A stretch of 64,000 nucleotides of DNA, from positions 114,248,814 to 114,312,813 of the forward strand of contig OV050030.1 of assembly GCA_920105625.2 (NCBI GenBank), given 5' to 3'. The notes beneath the pieces were generated by a model. The model was not told the DNA's origin and searched no databases. It worked only from the letters and a program-made list of their open reading frames with translations. Both the position numbers and the translations under genes were made by a program. Source of the stretch: Clusia tigrina (taxonomy: Eukaryota; Arthropoda; Insecta; Diptera; Clusiidae). Shown here in pieces: positions 22,353-32,085 of the stretch; within the stretch, counting starts at the first letter, position 1; each line of letters starts with the position of its first letter.

Positions 22353-23550
22353 AATTGTGTTTTTTTTTAGACGTGTGGTTTTCAAGCTGAAATAAAATGC
22401 ATATGATTTAATGTTATGGCCAAGAATTTAGCTTTGTTATAAAGATAAGGGTTTGCCATTATGTTTTAAAAATGATTTCAGGCAACTGGCCGCCGCTGTT
22501 GCCTCCAATAAATTCCAACCGAAAGGCCCAATTTTCGACCACTTTTTGCAGCATTTGGGGCCGTATGCCACCATCGCGCGCCGAATATTCTTTTCCTAGT
22601 CGTCAATCGTCTCGCGCTTATCTGCGTAGACAAACGACTTCACATAACCCCACAAAAAAAATAGTCCAGCGGTGTTAAATCGCACAATCTTGGAGGCCAC
22701 GCCACAGGTCCACGACGCGAGATAATGCGTTCACCAAAAGTTTCCTTAAATAAATTTATTGTTTCGTTGGCTGTATGGCATGTAGCGCCGTCTTGTTTGA
22801 ACTTAAGATCGTCCACATCAACAGCCTCCAATTCAGAGCACAACAAACAGTGACTATTTGAGGATGTAACGGCGTCTCAACAATGGCTTGTGGATTATCG
22901 TCACTCCAAATGCGACAATTTTGCTTATTAACGTACCCATTCAACCAAAAGTGAGCTTCATCGCTGCACAAAATTTTCTTGTAAAAATCGGGATCGGTGG
23001 CCATCTCGTTTTGGTCCCATTCACCGAACGTGCGACGCGCTTGATGGTCGTTCGGCTTCAATTCTTGCACGAGTTGGATTTTGTGAGCCGGCAAACCAAG
23101 ATCCTTCCGAAAAAACCTTCCATAAAGTGGATGGGCATGGCTCCAATTGTTGCGCGTGGTGGCGGGTGGACTCATTCTGGTGTTCTTCGATACTCTGCTC
23201 CACAGCAGCAATAGCTTGTTTGGAGCGCACTGTACGGCGTCTCTGAGAATGTGTATTACCCAGTAGAGTAAACGTGGTGCAAAACTGATCCATGGTTGCT
23301 CGAATTACCGTCTCTATTGGGCGATTATGTCGACCGAATATTGGAAGCAGCGCGTGATGGGTCGCGCTAACCGAACCATAACTTTGGTAATAAATTTGCA
23401 CGATTTGCAAACGTTGTTCAGGAGAACGTCAATTCATTATGAAATGGCAAACCAAACTGAGCATAAATCAAGTGACAGCTGTCACAAAGACCAACTCCGA
23501 AAAAAGTATTGCCAGATTGAAAACCACACGTCTAAAAAAAAAACACCCTT
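22353..23550 (-). mobile_element. Tc1/mariner transposon, DD41D (rosa-like)
   Basis: About 1.2 kb with inverted terminal repeats sharing 'agacgtgtggttttcaa' next to a T run (22359-22385 and inverted at 23513-23546), bounded by TA at 22351-22352 and 23551-23552. It contains one degraded transposase on the minus strand. Confidence 0.8.
22480..23410 (-). pseudogene. DD41D Tc1/mariner transposase, frameshifted
   Basis: Minus-strand frames 23410-23021, 23211-22756 and 22846-22640 overlap in different registers and together cover one transposase. N-terminal helix-turn-helix: IYYQSYGSVSATHHALLPIF, then RRRTVRSKQAIAAVEQSI. Catalytic core: CSDEAHFWLNGYVNKQN (first Asp), KFKQDGATCHTAN (second), PRLCDLTPLDYFFCG (third). 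I count 41 residues between the second and third Asp, which is DD41D, the spacing of the rosa group. C-terminal sequence continues in another frame to about 22480. At least three frameshifts are present, so it is inactive although all three Asp are visible. Confidence 0.85.
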
Positions 23551-23659
23551 TATATGAATTTGTATATGTAAATGTGTATGTACTCGTATATGTACAGATT
23601 GTAACGACTCGTTTTCGCCGGGGTAGCCTCGCCGGATTGCCAGGAGTCGTTTACAGAAA

Positions 23660-23750
23660 ATCGCTAAAGTATCCAAAGTTTGTTTACGTGGATTTAATTA
23701 TTTCATTTATTTATTAATTTTTTTTTTTTTTTTTTAATTTAATTTTTTTT
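23660..23750. other. A/T homopolymer stretch at a duplication breakpoint
   Basis: Runs of T and TTTAATTT directly precede the start of the segmental duplication at 23751. Confidence 0.6.
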
Positions 23751-24004
23751 TTCGTTACAAAAATAATCTTCATATACACAGAATTGACGACTATCGACTT
23801 ACTCACATTTACAGAATGAATACGGTATTATTACGGTGGCATAACCACAGACGCAATTGCAACTACTGTTGTAACTTGTCTTGTCAATAAATTGGTTACA
23901 AAAATAATCTTCATTTATTTATTAATTTTAAAAAAAGGCTTAACTACTTGTAACAATTATTTTTACTAAACTTAAATACGGACACAGTTGAACTCTCTGT
24001 CCCC

Positions 24005-24484
24005 CTAGCTTCTGTAGCGTTTTGCAGTGTGGGTTTCTAGCTAAGAATCGATTATAAACCATAATCTCCTCTAGATTCCCCTAGCTTCTGCTGCGTTTGT
24101 CAGTGTGGGTTTCTGGCAGGGAATCGATTATAAACTATAATCTCCTCTGGATTCCCCTAGCTTCTGTTGCGTTTGTCAGTGTGGGCTTCTACCAGAGAAT
24201 CGGTTATAAACCATAGTCTCCTCTAGATTCCCCTAGCTTCTGTAGCGTTTGTCTGTGTGGGTTTCTAGCTAAGAATCGATTATAAACCATAATCTCCTCT
24301 AGATTCCCCTAGCTCCTGCTGCGTTTCTCAGTGTGGGTTTCTAGCAGAGAATCGATTATAAACCATAATCCCATCTAGATTCCCCTAGCTTCTGTAGCGT
24401 TTGTCAGTGTGGGTTTGCAGCAGAGAATCGATTATAAACTATAATTTCCTCTAGATTCCCTAAGCTTCTGTTGCGTTTGTCAGT
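24005..24484 (+). repeat. 76-bp minisatellite, seven units
   Basis: Units beginning ctagcttctg start at about 24005, 24081, 24157, 24233, 24309, 24385 and 24460. Each contains 'gtgtgggtttct', 'aatcgattataaac' and 'atctcctctagattcc'. The repeats are direct, with no unique spacers. Confidence 0.9.
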
Positions 24485-25730
24485 GTGTATAACTCTGTTT
24501 AGTACGATGCGTCTGGTCTGCCTGATGCCGAATGAAAGAAAGAGCGTCTTGTCAGCCTGATGCCGAATGAAAGAAAGTTTGAATTTGACCTTGGGCCACC
24601 TTCAGCACATTGTTGTTGTTTTCTCGCTGTTGTTCTTGTAAGTTTTTGCCCTTGGGCCACCTTCAATGTTGTGTTGTTGTTGTGATGATTGACCTTGTTG
24701 TTGTTTCTTGTGTTGTTTGTTGTTGTTGCTATTTGTCCTTCGGCCACCTTCAGCACTATGTTAATATTTTATATCGATGGCATAAAATATTTAAAATTAT
24801 TAAATATTGGATATTTAATTCTGCTTCTCCTCTTTATACTTTGTCCGGCCTGTTGGTGTGCTTAGCGATCGGCCTTCGTTTTTGGGTGTTGTCAGTGGAT
24901 TATTTTCCGAACTAATGCAGTCGGCAACTTCTGTCGCGATCTCTTGTAAATTTCTAACATTGCGTTAGGCACTGTTGTTGTAAATTCATATCAGTGCACT
25001 GGGCACTGTTGTTGTAAATTCATATCAGTGCGTTGGGCACTATGGTTGTACATTCGTATTATTTTATCTGTGGTCAGCCGGTTGCACAATTGTTTGTGTG
25101 ATATTCTCCTGTGTTATCTTGCGTTGTTGACTTCGTGGTATATTTTTCGTCGCTTATCACAGGGTTCCACTGTCTGACTTAATTGTGGCTGAGTCTTCTG
25201 TCCTCCCAACGCAGACCAACTTGTTGTTGGTAGCATTACTATGGTGGGAGGTGTCTTAAACTCACTTGTATGATGGCTGCTGCACTAAATATGATGGCGG
25301 TTGTGTATGTGCTTTTTAGCAATGCAGGTGGGAGGTGCCAAAGTCTTAGGACTATTTACGTGTATATTTTAGGGTTGGTTGTTTAAGCACTTGGCCCCTA
25401 TATTAAATATGGGGCGTTATGGCAAAACTAAATATGTAGGGGCAAATTTACGCCGAAAATTGAACTTGTGTTCTGCTCATAGTAGACTCGCCAAAGGCCA
25501 CAGTCAACATTTCAAATGTCCTTGCGCATTTAATTTCATTTTTTACACAAAACTGAATACAGTTTCTTTGATCCATTTTTTCGAATAGTACAAAATCGAA
25601 GAGCACACCAAAACACGACTAACCTTTTTATCTGTCAAAAACAAACTGACAATCCAAAATGGTTGGTATTGCCAACATATATAACATACATGTGTACCAA
25701 CATAACAGAAAAAAAAATATATATATATAT
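24485..25730. other. Noncoding TTG-rich region with short tandem repeats
   Basis: 'gatgccgaatgaaagaaaga' occurs twice. 'ccttgggccaccttca' occurs near 24590, 24650 and (as ccttcggccacc) 24737, among GTTGTT runs. A 34-bp unit (gcgttaggcactgttgttgt...) repeats three times at 24962-25063. Short frames such as 25379-25588 are shared with the other duplication copy but match nothing I know. Confidence 0.6.
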
Positions 25731-25736
25731 TGTGAC

Positions 25737-25763
25737 GAGCAAAATTATTCATTAATTTTGCTC
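25737..25763. repeat. 11-bp hairpin
   Basis: GAGCAAAATTA and TAATTTTGCTC flank ttcat. It follows 'tgtgac', which might mark an LTR-like start (25731-26216, ending gcgaca), but no partner supports that. The second copy is at 48383-48409. Confidence 0.6.
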
Positions 25764-26213
25764 ACACAATAAAATTCCCCAAAGCAATAGTCACCTTGAT
25801 AATGGGCCGTCAGAATCACTGGCGAACAAAGAATTTAAATTGCATGTGGATTACACCAACAAGTATGCACCGACAGAACCCAAGCCAGCCGTTTGCATTG
25901 ACCAATAACAACAACAACACTACTTGCAGACTAAGACTAAGCGTGCGCTTATTACAACAATAACTTCTCTAAAGCCGAGGCAGAGAACAACAACAACAAG
26001 ACTCGGCAGAATTTACAGAGTGCGTTAGCTCGGTAAGCACTACAACAACAACACGAGGACAGGAATCCAAGAGCAAGAGAGACGACTACATAACTGTCAT
26101 TGTGCAAACAAGTGGCACGGATGTAACACAAAGGAGAAGCACGAAAATAATTTTCAAACGCAGGTCGGAGATTTAAATATTTTTAACCGCCAACGGAAAG
26201 GAATCATGGTTGC

Positions 26214-26216
<3 letters not shown>

Positions 26217-26282
<66 letters not shown>

Positions 26283-26339
26283 ATATATACGAGTATATAT
26301 ATATATATATATACGAGTATATATATATATATATATATC
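26217..26339. repeat. (AT)n microsatellite with two TACGAGTA interruptions
   Basis: Pure (AT)n except for cgag inserts at about 26290 and 26314. Counterpart at 48863-48980. Confidence 0.95.
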
Positions 26340-26449
26340 TATGTATCTCCTCATTCAACCAGTAAACTGACTTCCTGGATGGCACGCTCGTCCTTCTCCT
26401 CTGACACTGACGGGGTTCAGACTTTAAATATTTTTCTCCTCGTTAAATA

Positions 26450-26803
26450 TAAAAAAAGCACCACCTGCCCCAATGAGGCACATTTGCTGAGTTCTGGAAA
26501 CAGCAAATACTGGTGCTGCTATTGAAAGCTGGAAGGCAGCCTGACCAGCCATCCTGACCAGCCATCCGCCTATATCGCCCACTATGTATGGTCGACTCCC
26601 TCAGTAAAGTGTTGGAGAGTTTCATTGTTCAGCGACCGCACGAAACGCTCGAGGGAGCTAGGGGGCTATCCCCACGGCAATTTGGATTCCACCAGGGCAA
26701 GTCTACTGTCCACGCAATTCAAATGGTAATGAACATTGCACGTGATGCGACGAGCGGAGAAAGGTTGAAAAGTGGTGACAAGAAATACTGCGCAATGGTA
26801 ATG

Positions 26804-26808
<5 letters not shown>
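26450..26808 (+). pseudogene. R1-like LINE reverse transcriptase fragment
   Basis: The plus strand encodes a [24 protein letters not shown] stretch, then a short tandem duplication of 'cctgaccagccat', then [22 protein letters not shown] sequence and [19 protein letters not shown] and KKYCAMV. These are the RT finger blocks (YRPI.LL, GFR.G.ST) of R1-type LINEs. It breaks off into (AT)n before the first catalytic Asp block. An identical fragment is at 49088-49446. Confidence 0.75.
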
Positions 26809-27078
<270 letters not shown>

Positions 27079-27082
<4 letters not shown>

Positions 27083-27176
27083 CTTTTACTTAGTGGTAAA
27101 TTTTTCATTACATTATACGTACGCCTTATGGCTTTTTTTATTAATAATAAAATTTAATAGCTACTAGGTTTTTAGC

Positions 27177-27254
<78 letters not shown>

Positions 27255-27354
27255 GCTAAAAACCTAGTAGCTATTAAATTTTATTATTAATAAAAAAAAA
27301 ACCATAAGGCGTACGTATAATGTAATGAAAATGTTACCACTAAGTAAAAGTCGA
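27079..27354. repeat. Inverted repeat (about 103-bp arms) with an (AT)n loop
   Basis: The left arm (27079-27180, starting ATCGACTTTTACTTAGTGGT and ending TTTTTAGCCGAT) is the near-exact inverse of the right arm (27250-27354). The loop is about 70 bp of (AT)n. The whole unit could form a long hairpin or cruciform. It recurs at 49848-50184 with a longer loop. Confidence 0.9.
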
Positions 27355-27760
27355 TTGTTTGCTTTACGATGCGTGCATTTGACAATTGAACTCCCATGAA
27401 CTTTCAAAACTGACTGCACTTTCCCAAAAGTGTGCCTCTCGATGATTGCATTGGCAACCAATTGCAGCATGTGGAAACCAAAGAGAATGGCAATTACAAA
27501 TAATAAAGTAGAACATTAAGAAATAATAATGAATGTAAATAGTATATAAGCAGGTGTCTTACCAATAAAGGGAGCTTTGTAACAAATAAACTTGAGCGCG
27601 TTTTAACTCGTCCGTTTAAAACCAAACTGGTCGCGGTCTGCTAACAAGCGTCCAGCAAATGTCCCTCAGTGTGTAAAAGCTAGGCGGGCAGAGATACATA
27701 CCGCCCCAACATAATTGGCACAGCCGGTATAAGGGGGCAGAGATACATACCGCCCCAACA
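27355..27760 (+). repeat. Gypsy-like LTR (3' part) with duplicated end
   Basis: Contains 'agtatataag' (TATA-like, 27540) and aataaa signals, and ends CGCCCCAACA followed by 'taattggcacagccggt'. A 49-bp unit covering the LTR end and PBS is tandemly duplicated (27688-27736 and 27737-27785). The 5' boundary is uncertain; TGTTTGC at 27355, right after the inverted repeat, is a candidate. Confidence 0.6.
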
Positions 27761-27763
27761 TAA

Positions 27764-27777
27764 TTGGCACAGCCGGT
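27764..27777 (+). promoter_or_regulatory. tRNA-Ser-type primer binding site
   Basis: TTGGCACAGCCGGT, one base from the TGGCGCAGCCGGT of the minus-strand relative (4841-4855). A first copy lies at 27715-27728 because of the 49-bp duplication. Confidence 0.6.
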
Positions 27778-28759
27778 ATAAGGACCTACCGTCCCAGGAA
27801 CATATCGGAATCATCTAGGAGGAAACCCAGAATTAGTAGAAAACACATTCCGAAGGAGGAAAAATTAACCTGCAACGAAAGCACCAAAGGAAAAAATGAA
27901 AGTATTTATTTATTGTTCCGTAATATAAGTAGATACTCTGCGACCCTGAAGGCGCCGTAGCGCTGTTCATAGTTATTGCAACGAACAGGCGCGATTGCGT
28001 TGTTGCGCGCAGCTTTGTGTGGACAATCATAAACCGTCAGTACGATCGGACGGTCTTTGTACGTAGTCTTAGCTGTGAGGATTTTTTTTTGGTAGGATAT
28101 TGTGTGTGTGTGTTTGTCGGTAAGGATATTTATTTTTTTTTTAGCAGTGATTTAAATATTTAACAGAGGAAGCTTAGTGTATTAAGCAAGAATATTTCAA
28201 AAGGTGCATACAACACGACTTGTTGCATTAAAGTTTGTGTAGTTCCAAAACTACGATTTGCGCAAAAATTTTTAATTAATATTTTGCACGGAAAAGCAAA
28301 TCAAAGAAACTGAAAATTTTGCTGAAAATAGAGACGTAGACGTAGTGATGTAATCAATCCTTGTTTTTGAAAATTTTGTTTCATAAGGAGAAAATATGGA
28401 GAATAATATCGTGCAATCGATCACCTTATTCAAAATGGGTTCATTGAAAACTAGTAACAAAATAAACCGAAATATTTATTGGTATAAATAATCTGCAGTC
28501 ACATTCAGTAGTTGTGAAATTTCTTAAGTATACTTTTTATACTTACGTAATTTCAATAATTTTGTTTTCTGTATCACATTAAGCCACAGTTGTCTTTCTA
28601 TGTGGAGTAATGTTTATTTTATTAATTATTAAAATTAAAAAAAATCTAAGATTGATTCCTTCAAGTGAGGTTGATTGCCTTCAAGTGAGGCATAAAGTTG
28701 ATGAAAAATAATATAAGCGGAAAAAATAAAACGGGGAAAGCTTAAAACTTTTCTAAGCA
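27778..28759 (+). mobile_element. Leader and unassigned sequence of the gypsy-like element
   Basis: Noncoding. 27778-28320 aligns by eye with the inverse of 4840-4300. 28320-28759 is AT-rich with no recognised motif; gag is absent. Beyond 27913 this copy is not shared with the second duplication. Confidence 0.5.
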
Positions 28760-29040
28760 ACTGGCTACCATCTGCTTCTGGTTTGGGGCATTATGAGTTC
28801 AATAGGATGCCGTTTGGATTATCAGGAGCACCATCTACCTTCCAACGGCTAATGAACCATATGCTGACGGGCTTCCAAGGGATAGATTGTTTTGTGTATC
28901 TAGATGATATTGTAATCTATGGGAAAAACTTGCAGCAGGATTCGCAATGCTTGTACACGGTGCTCCAGAAATTGCAAGAACACAATTTTAGATTGAACAC
29001 TGGAAATTGTCAGTTTTTGCGAAGAGAGGTGGTTTACTAG
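28760..29040 (+). pseudogene. Ty3/gypsy reverse transcriptase fragment 1
   Basis: The 85-codon frame reads [20 protein letters not shown], then FVYLDDIVIYGKN with the YLDD active site, then HNFRLNTGNCQFLRREVVY. It covers the RT palm and ends in a stop at 29040. The next 60 bp are unrelated, and then RT sequence starts again from an earlier point, so fragment 1 is one of two partial RT copies in tandem. The motifs are of the 297/17.6 type. Confidence 0.85.
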
Positions 29041-29109
29041 GTTGCCCATTATCAAGCAAGTGTTCCCGATTCCAAGGATAGAAGAAATTCTTTTTTTCTT
29101 CTTCTGGGG

Positions 29110-29850
29110 CATAGTCGATATTTTTCTTCGCTTGATTTAGCTAGTGGCTACCACCAAGTTCTGGTGGATACCCAAAATAAGCAGAAAACCGCGTTCAGCA
29201 CCGGTTTAGGCCATTATGAGTTCAATAGAATGCCGTTTGGATTAACAGGAGCACCGGCTACCTTCCAACGGCTAATGAACCATGTGCTAACAGGCTTACA
29301 AGGGTAAGATTGTTTTGTGTATCTGGATGATATTGTAATTTATGTGAAGAACGTGCAACAGCATTCGCAACGCTTGTGCAAGGTGCTCCAGAAATTACGA
29401 GAACATAATTTGAAATTGAACACGGAGAAGTGTCAATTTTTGCGAAGAGAGTTGGTTTTTTTAGGCCATGGTTGCTCAGAAGCAGGAGCACTGCCTGACC
29501 CGCAGAAGGTGGAATTCCGAGAAGTAGAAAGGAAGTGCAAGCATTCCTAGGACTAGTGAACTATTACAGAAAGTTCGTAGAAGGACTAGCCGGAATTGCG
29601 TTGCCGATTAACAAGTTGCTACGAAAAGAAGCAAAGTTCGAATGGACAGAGGGATGTCAGCAAGCTTTCGAGAGGCTAAAAGAGATAATTAGCTCGCCAC
29701 CAATTTTGACGTACCCCGACTTTGAGCAAGCTTTTCTGTTGATCCACGGATGCTAGCAATGAAGCATTGGGCGCAGTTTTGCCGCAAGGGGATCTCGAAA
29801 ATAACCGACCAAAAGCATTCACAAGCAAGGCGCTGACCGATACCGAAAGT
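29110..29850 (+). pseudogene. Ty3/gypsy reverse transcriptase and RNase H fragment 2
   Basis: Starts with the [21 protein letters not shown] block, repeats the [15 protein letters not shown] and CFVYLDDIVIYVKNVQQHSQ blocks, and continues into the connection (GLVNYYRKFVEGLAGIALPI, KEAKFEWTEGCQQAFERLKE). The start of RNase H follows, with DASNEALGAVLPQGD in a shifted frame. A stop lies at 29307 and frameshifts at about 29490 and 29750. Near 29850 RNase H is joined directly to integrase, so the rest of RNase H and the integrase N-terminus are deleted. Confidence 0.85.
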
Positions 29851-30270
29851 GTTGGTGACCGACAACGTTTCGAATTTCGTGTCAAAATTATTCTCTGAGG
29901 CGTGCAAAATGCTAGGGATTAAGAAATTACACATTAATCCTTATTATCCGCAAGCAAACGGTTCGTTAGAACGAAGTCATAGACCTCTGTTAAAATGCTT
30001 GCGTAGTTGAGTCAAAGAGGATGGCTCTAACTGAGTTCAGTGGTTAACTACGGTCATGCATGTACACAACAATACTGTACTTGTATCAAGGAAGCAAACT
30101 CCGTCTAGAACACTCTACGGGATTGATTTCAACATGCCAGCAATTTTGAAGCGCAAAGGTGCGCCAATATACAATGCCGATGACCCAAAAAACGTGCGGA
30201 TATATCAGCTACAGCGAGCGCACGAGTTGGTCAGAGAAAACCAGGATTGTGCTAAACGAGTAGCACAATC
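29851..30270 (+). pseudogene. Ty3/gypsy integrase C-terminal fragment
   Basis: Encodes VLVTDNVSNFVSKLFSEACK (second Asp), YYPQANGSLERSHRPLLK (Glu) and the C-terminal part MHVHNNTVLVSRKQTPSRTL and YQLQRAHELVREN. It is a diverged duplicate of the second half of the next integrase. Stops lie at 30007 and elsewhere. Confidence 0.8.
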
Positions 30271-31026
30271 CTGGTTCTGGAAAACCCATGACAGAATTAG
30301 GCGAGTATACGGATGGAAAGGTATGCTCCAAGACATAAAAAGTATATAAAGAGTTGTCCGAAATGTCAGGCCAACAAGAGTTCAAGGCTAACAAAGATGC
30401 CAATGGTGTTAACTGACACACAAAAACAGCCATTTGATAAAGTTCATATGGACATTGTAGGTATTTTACCTGAGACAGTTTCGGGAAAAAAATACATCTT
30501 GACGTTCCAAGACGATCTCTCAAATTATATGGCGTGCGTGGCTATACCCGATGCTGAAGCGAGTACGGTAGCCAAGGCATTCTTTGATGAAATTATAGCA
30601 CGGTACAACATACCTAAGGTCTTGATAACCGACAGTGGTTCAAATTTTGTATCAAAACTATTCTCAGAAACGTGTAAAATGCTGGGAATCAAGAAATTGC
30701 ATATAACACCATATCATCCCGAAGCGAATGGCTCATTAGAGCGTAGTCATCGACCGCTGGTGGAGTACTTGCGCAGTTTTGCCAAGGAAGACGGCTCGAA
30801 TTGGGATCAATGGTTGACCACGGCAATGCATGTACACAACAATACTGTGCATGTATCAACGAAGCAAACCTCGTTTAGGACGCTCTACGGGTTTGATTTC
30901 AATATGCCAGCAAATTTGAAGTGCAAATGTGCGCCAGTGTATATTGCTGATGACCCCAATAAAGTGCAAAAATATCAGTTACAGCGAGCGCACGAATTGC
31001 GCACGAATAACTTAAATAATAAATAA
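30271..31026 (+). pseudogene. Ty3/gypsy integrase
   Basis: A frame of about 240 codons starting in the zinc-binding domain (HDRIRRVYGWKGM, then KYIKSCPKCQANKSS, a CxxC pair). The DDE core shows FDKVHMDIVGILPE (Asp 1), VLITDSGSNFVSKLF (Asp 2) and HPEANGSLERSHRPLVEY (Glu), all three present. It ends at RAHELRTNNLNNK. A frame change near 30313 separates the first His part from the rest. Catalytic residues are intact, but the upstream polyprotein is scrambled, so it cannot be made as a normal Pol product. Confidence 0.85.
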
Positions 31027-31581
31027 CATTTCTAGTGTACTAAACTTGTAGACACTCATATTTCTCACTTGATGCGCAACTGAATTCAGCATTTTATTAA
31101 CAAACATAAAATAGCGTCAGTTCTATTTTCAAAGTCAAGGCCATCGCTAATTAAACTATGTTGAATTAGGTCGTTAATAAATTACATAATGTGAATATGA
31201 AAGCAAACACTGCAGCTAAAATGCAGAAGAAGAACAAGAAGGGAGAGTAAAATAGAAAAAAAACACACAACATTCAACGGAAGAAAATGGAAGATAGTTA
31301 AAATATTTATTTAATGCATTTGGGCACACCGAAAGTGCATTTAGCAACCAATTGTGCAAAGCGCAAAGTGGAGCGCATGCAGGGCGGAAATCTTAGCAGT
31401 GCACGTAACTGGTGCATTCGTACAAACTGTTCATATAGTATGAAGATGGAGTGCATGCATGATTGTAGACGTACATTCGTACAAACATGGCACATAATAC
31501 GAAGACGGACCTAATCTGTCAATGGGAAAAGTTGAAATGAATGTATGGGCATGCATTCTAATTAGTAAGTATGATAGTCAG
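31027..31581. other. Noncoding, nothing firmly recognised
   Basis: Probably 3' sequence of the gypsy-like element (a purine-rich run near 31226-31252), then unassigned DNA up to the BEL/Pao LTR. The opposed short frames at 31314-31514 are mutual shadows. Confidence 0.4.
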
Positions 31582-32067
31582 TGTTCGCGCCGGATCCCTC
31601 CAGACGATGGTCGTGACCTGTTTACTGGCACCATTGCGTTTTGTGTGGGTCTCAGTGCGGAGAGAATTCCCCTCATTGGGTCCCGCCAAAAAGCACAGCA
31701 GGCCACGGCTATCTTTTTGCTATGCGAATGCCGGCATGGGAGAGAGGAGAGCCGGCGACGAGTTCACAGACAGTGACAAAGCGTCTGTTGACCGTGCTAT
31801 CCCGCAAAGTTAAATCATTAACTCAGCACAATTTTGTATACCTATCACATAAAATACTGTACAAGCAAATTTTCAAATCAACAAAAAATAAATTGAATAC
31901 AAAACCAAACTGGAATATTTTAAATACAAAAGAAATAAATTGTGATTCAATACAACTTGAATAAAACTTTCAACTTTACATTGACCTGCGAGTCTTTAAA
32001 TACATTGTGTTTTTTACTACAACTATAATAAAACTTTCAACTTTACATTGAGCTCCGAGTCCTAACA
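31582..32067 (+). repeat. LTR 1 of BEL/Pao element 2
   Basis: 486 bp from TGTTCGCGCC to CCTAACA. It differs from the 419-bp LTR 2 by few substitutions and by an extra block of about 67 bp (31983-32049) that repeats 'aataaaactttcaactttac'. Confidence 0.9.
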
Positions 32068-32085
32068 TGGTCCTTCGAGCCGGAT
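32068..32085 (+). promoter_or_regulatory. tRNA-Tyr-type primer binding site
   Basis: TGGTCCTTCGAGCCGGAT directly after the LTR is complementary to the 3' end of animal tRNA-Tyr (..CCGGCTCGAAGGA plus CCA) as I recall it. A second copy is at 41071-41088. Confidence 0.8.

Noticed and set aside
24005..24484. Possible CRISPR array
   Set aside because: The repeats are 76-bp tandem units with no unique spacers, in an insect genome. It is a minisatellite.
25731..26216. Possible solo LTR (TGTGAC...GCGACA)
   Set aside because: No second LTR, PBS, polypurine tract or target duplication, and the ends are only weakly inverted. Left as unassigned.
31522..31964. Frames of 80-107 codons repeated at 40487-41034
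   Set aside because: They lie in the LTRs of BEL/Pao element 2 and are conserved only because the LTRs are copies.
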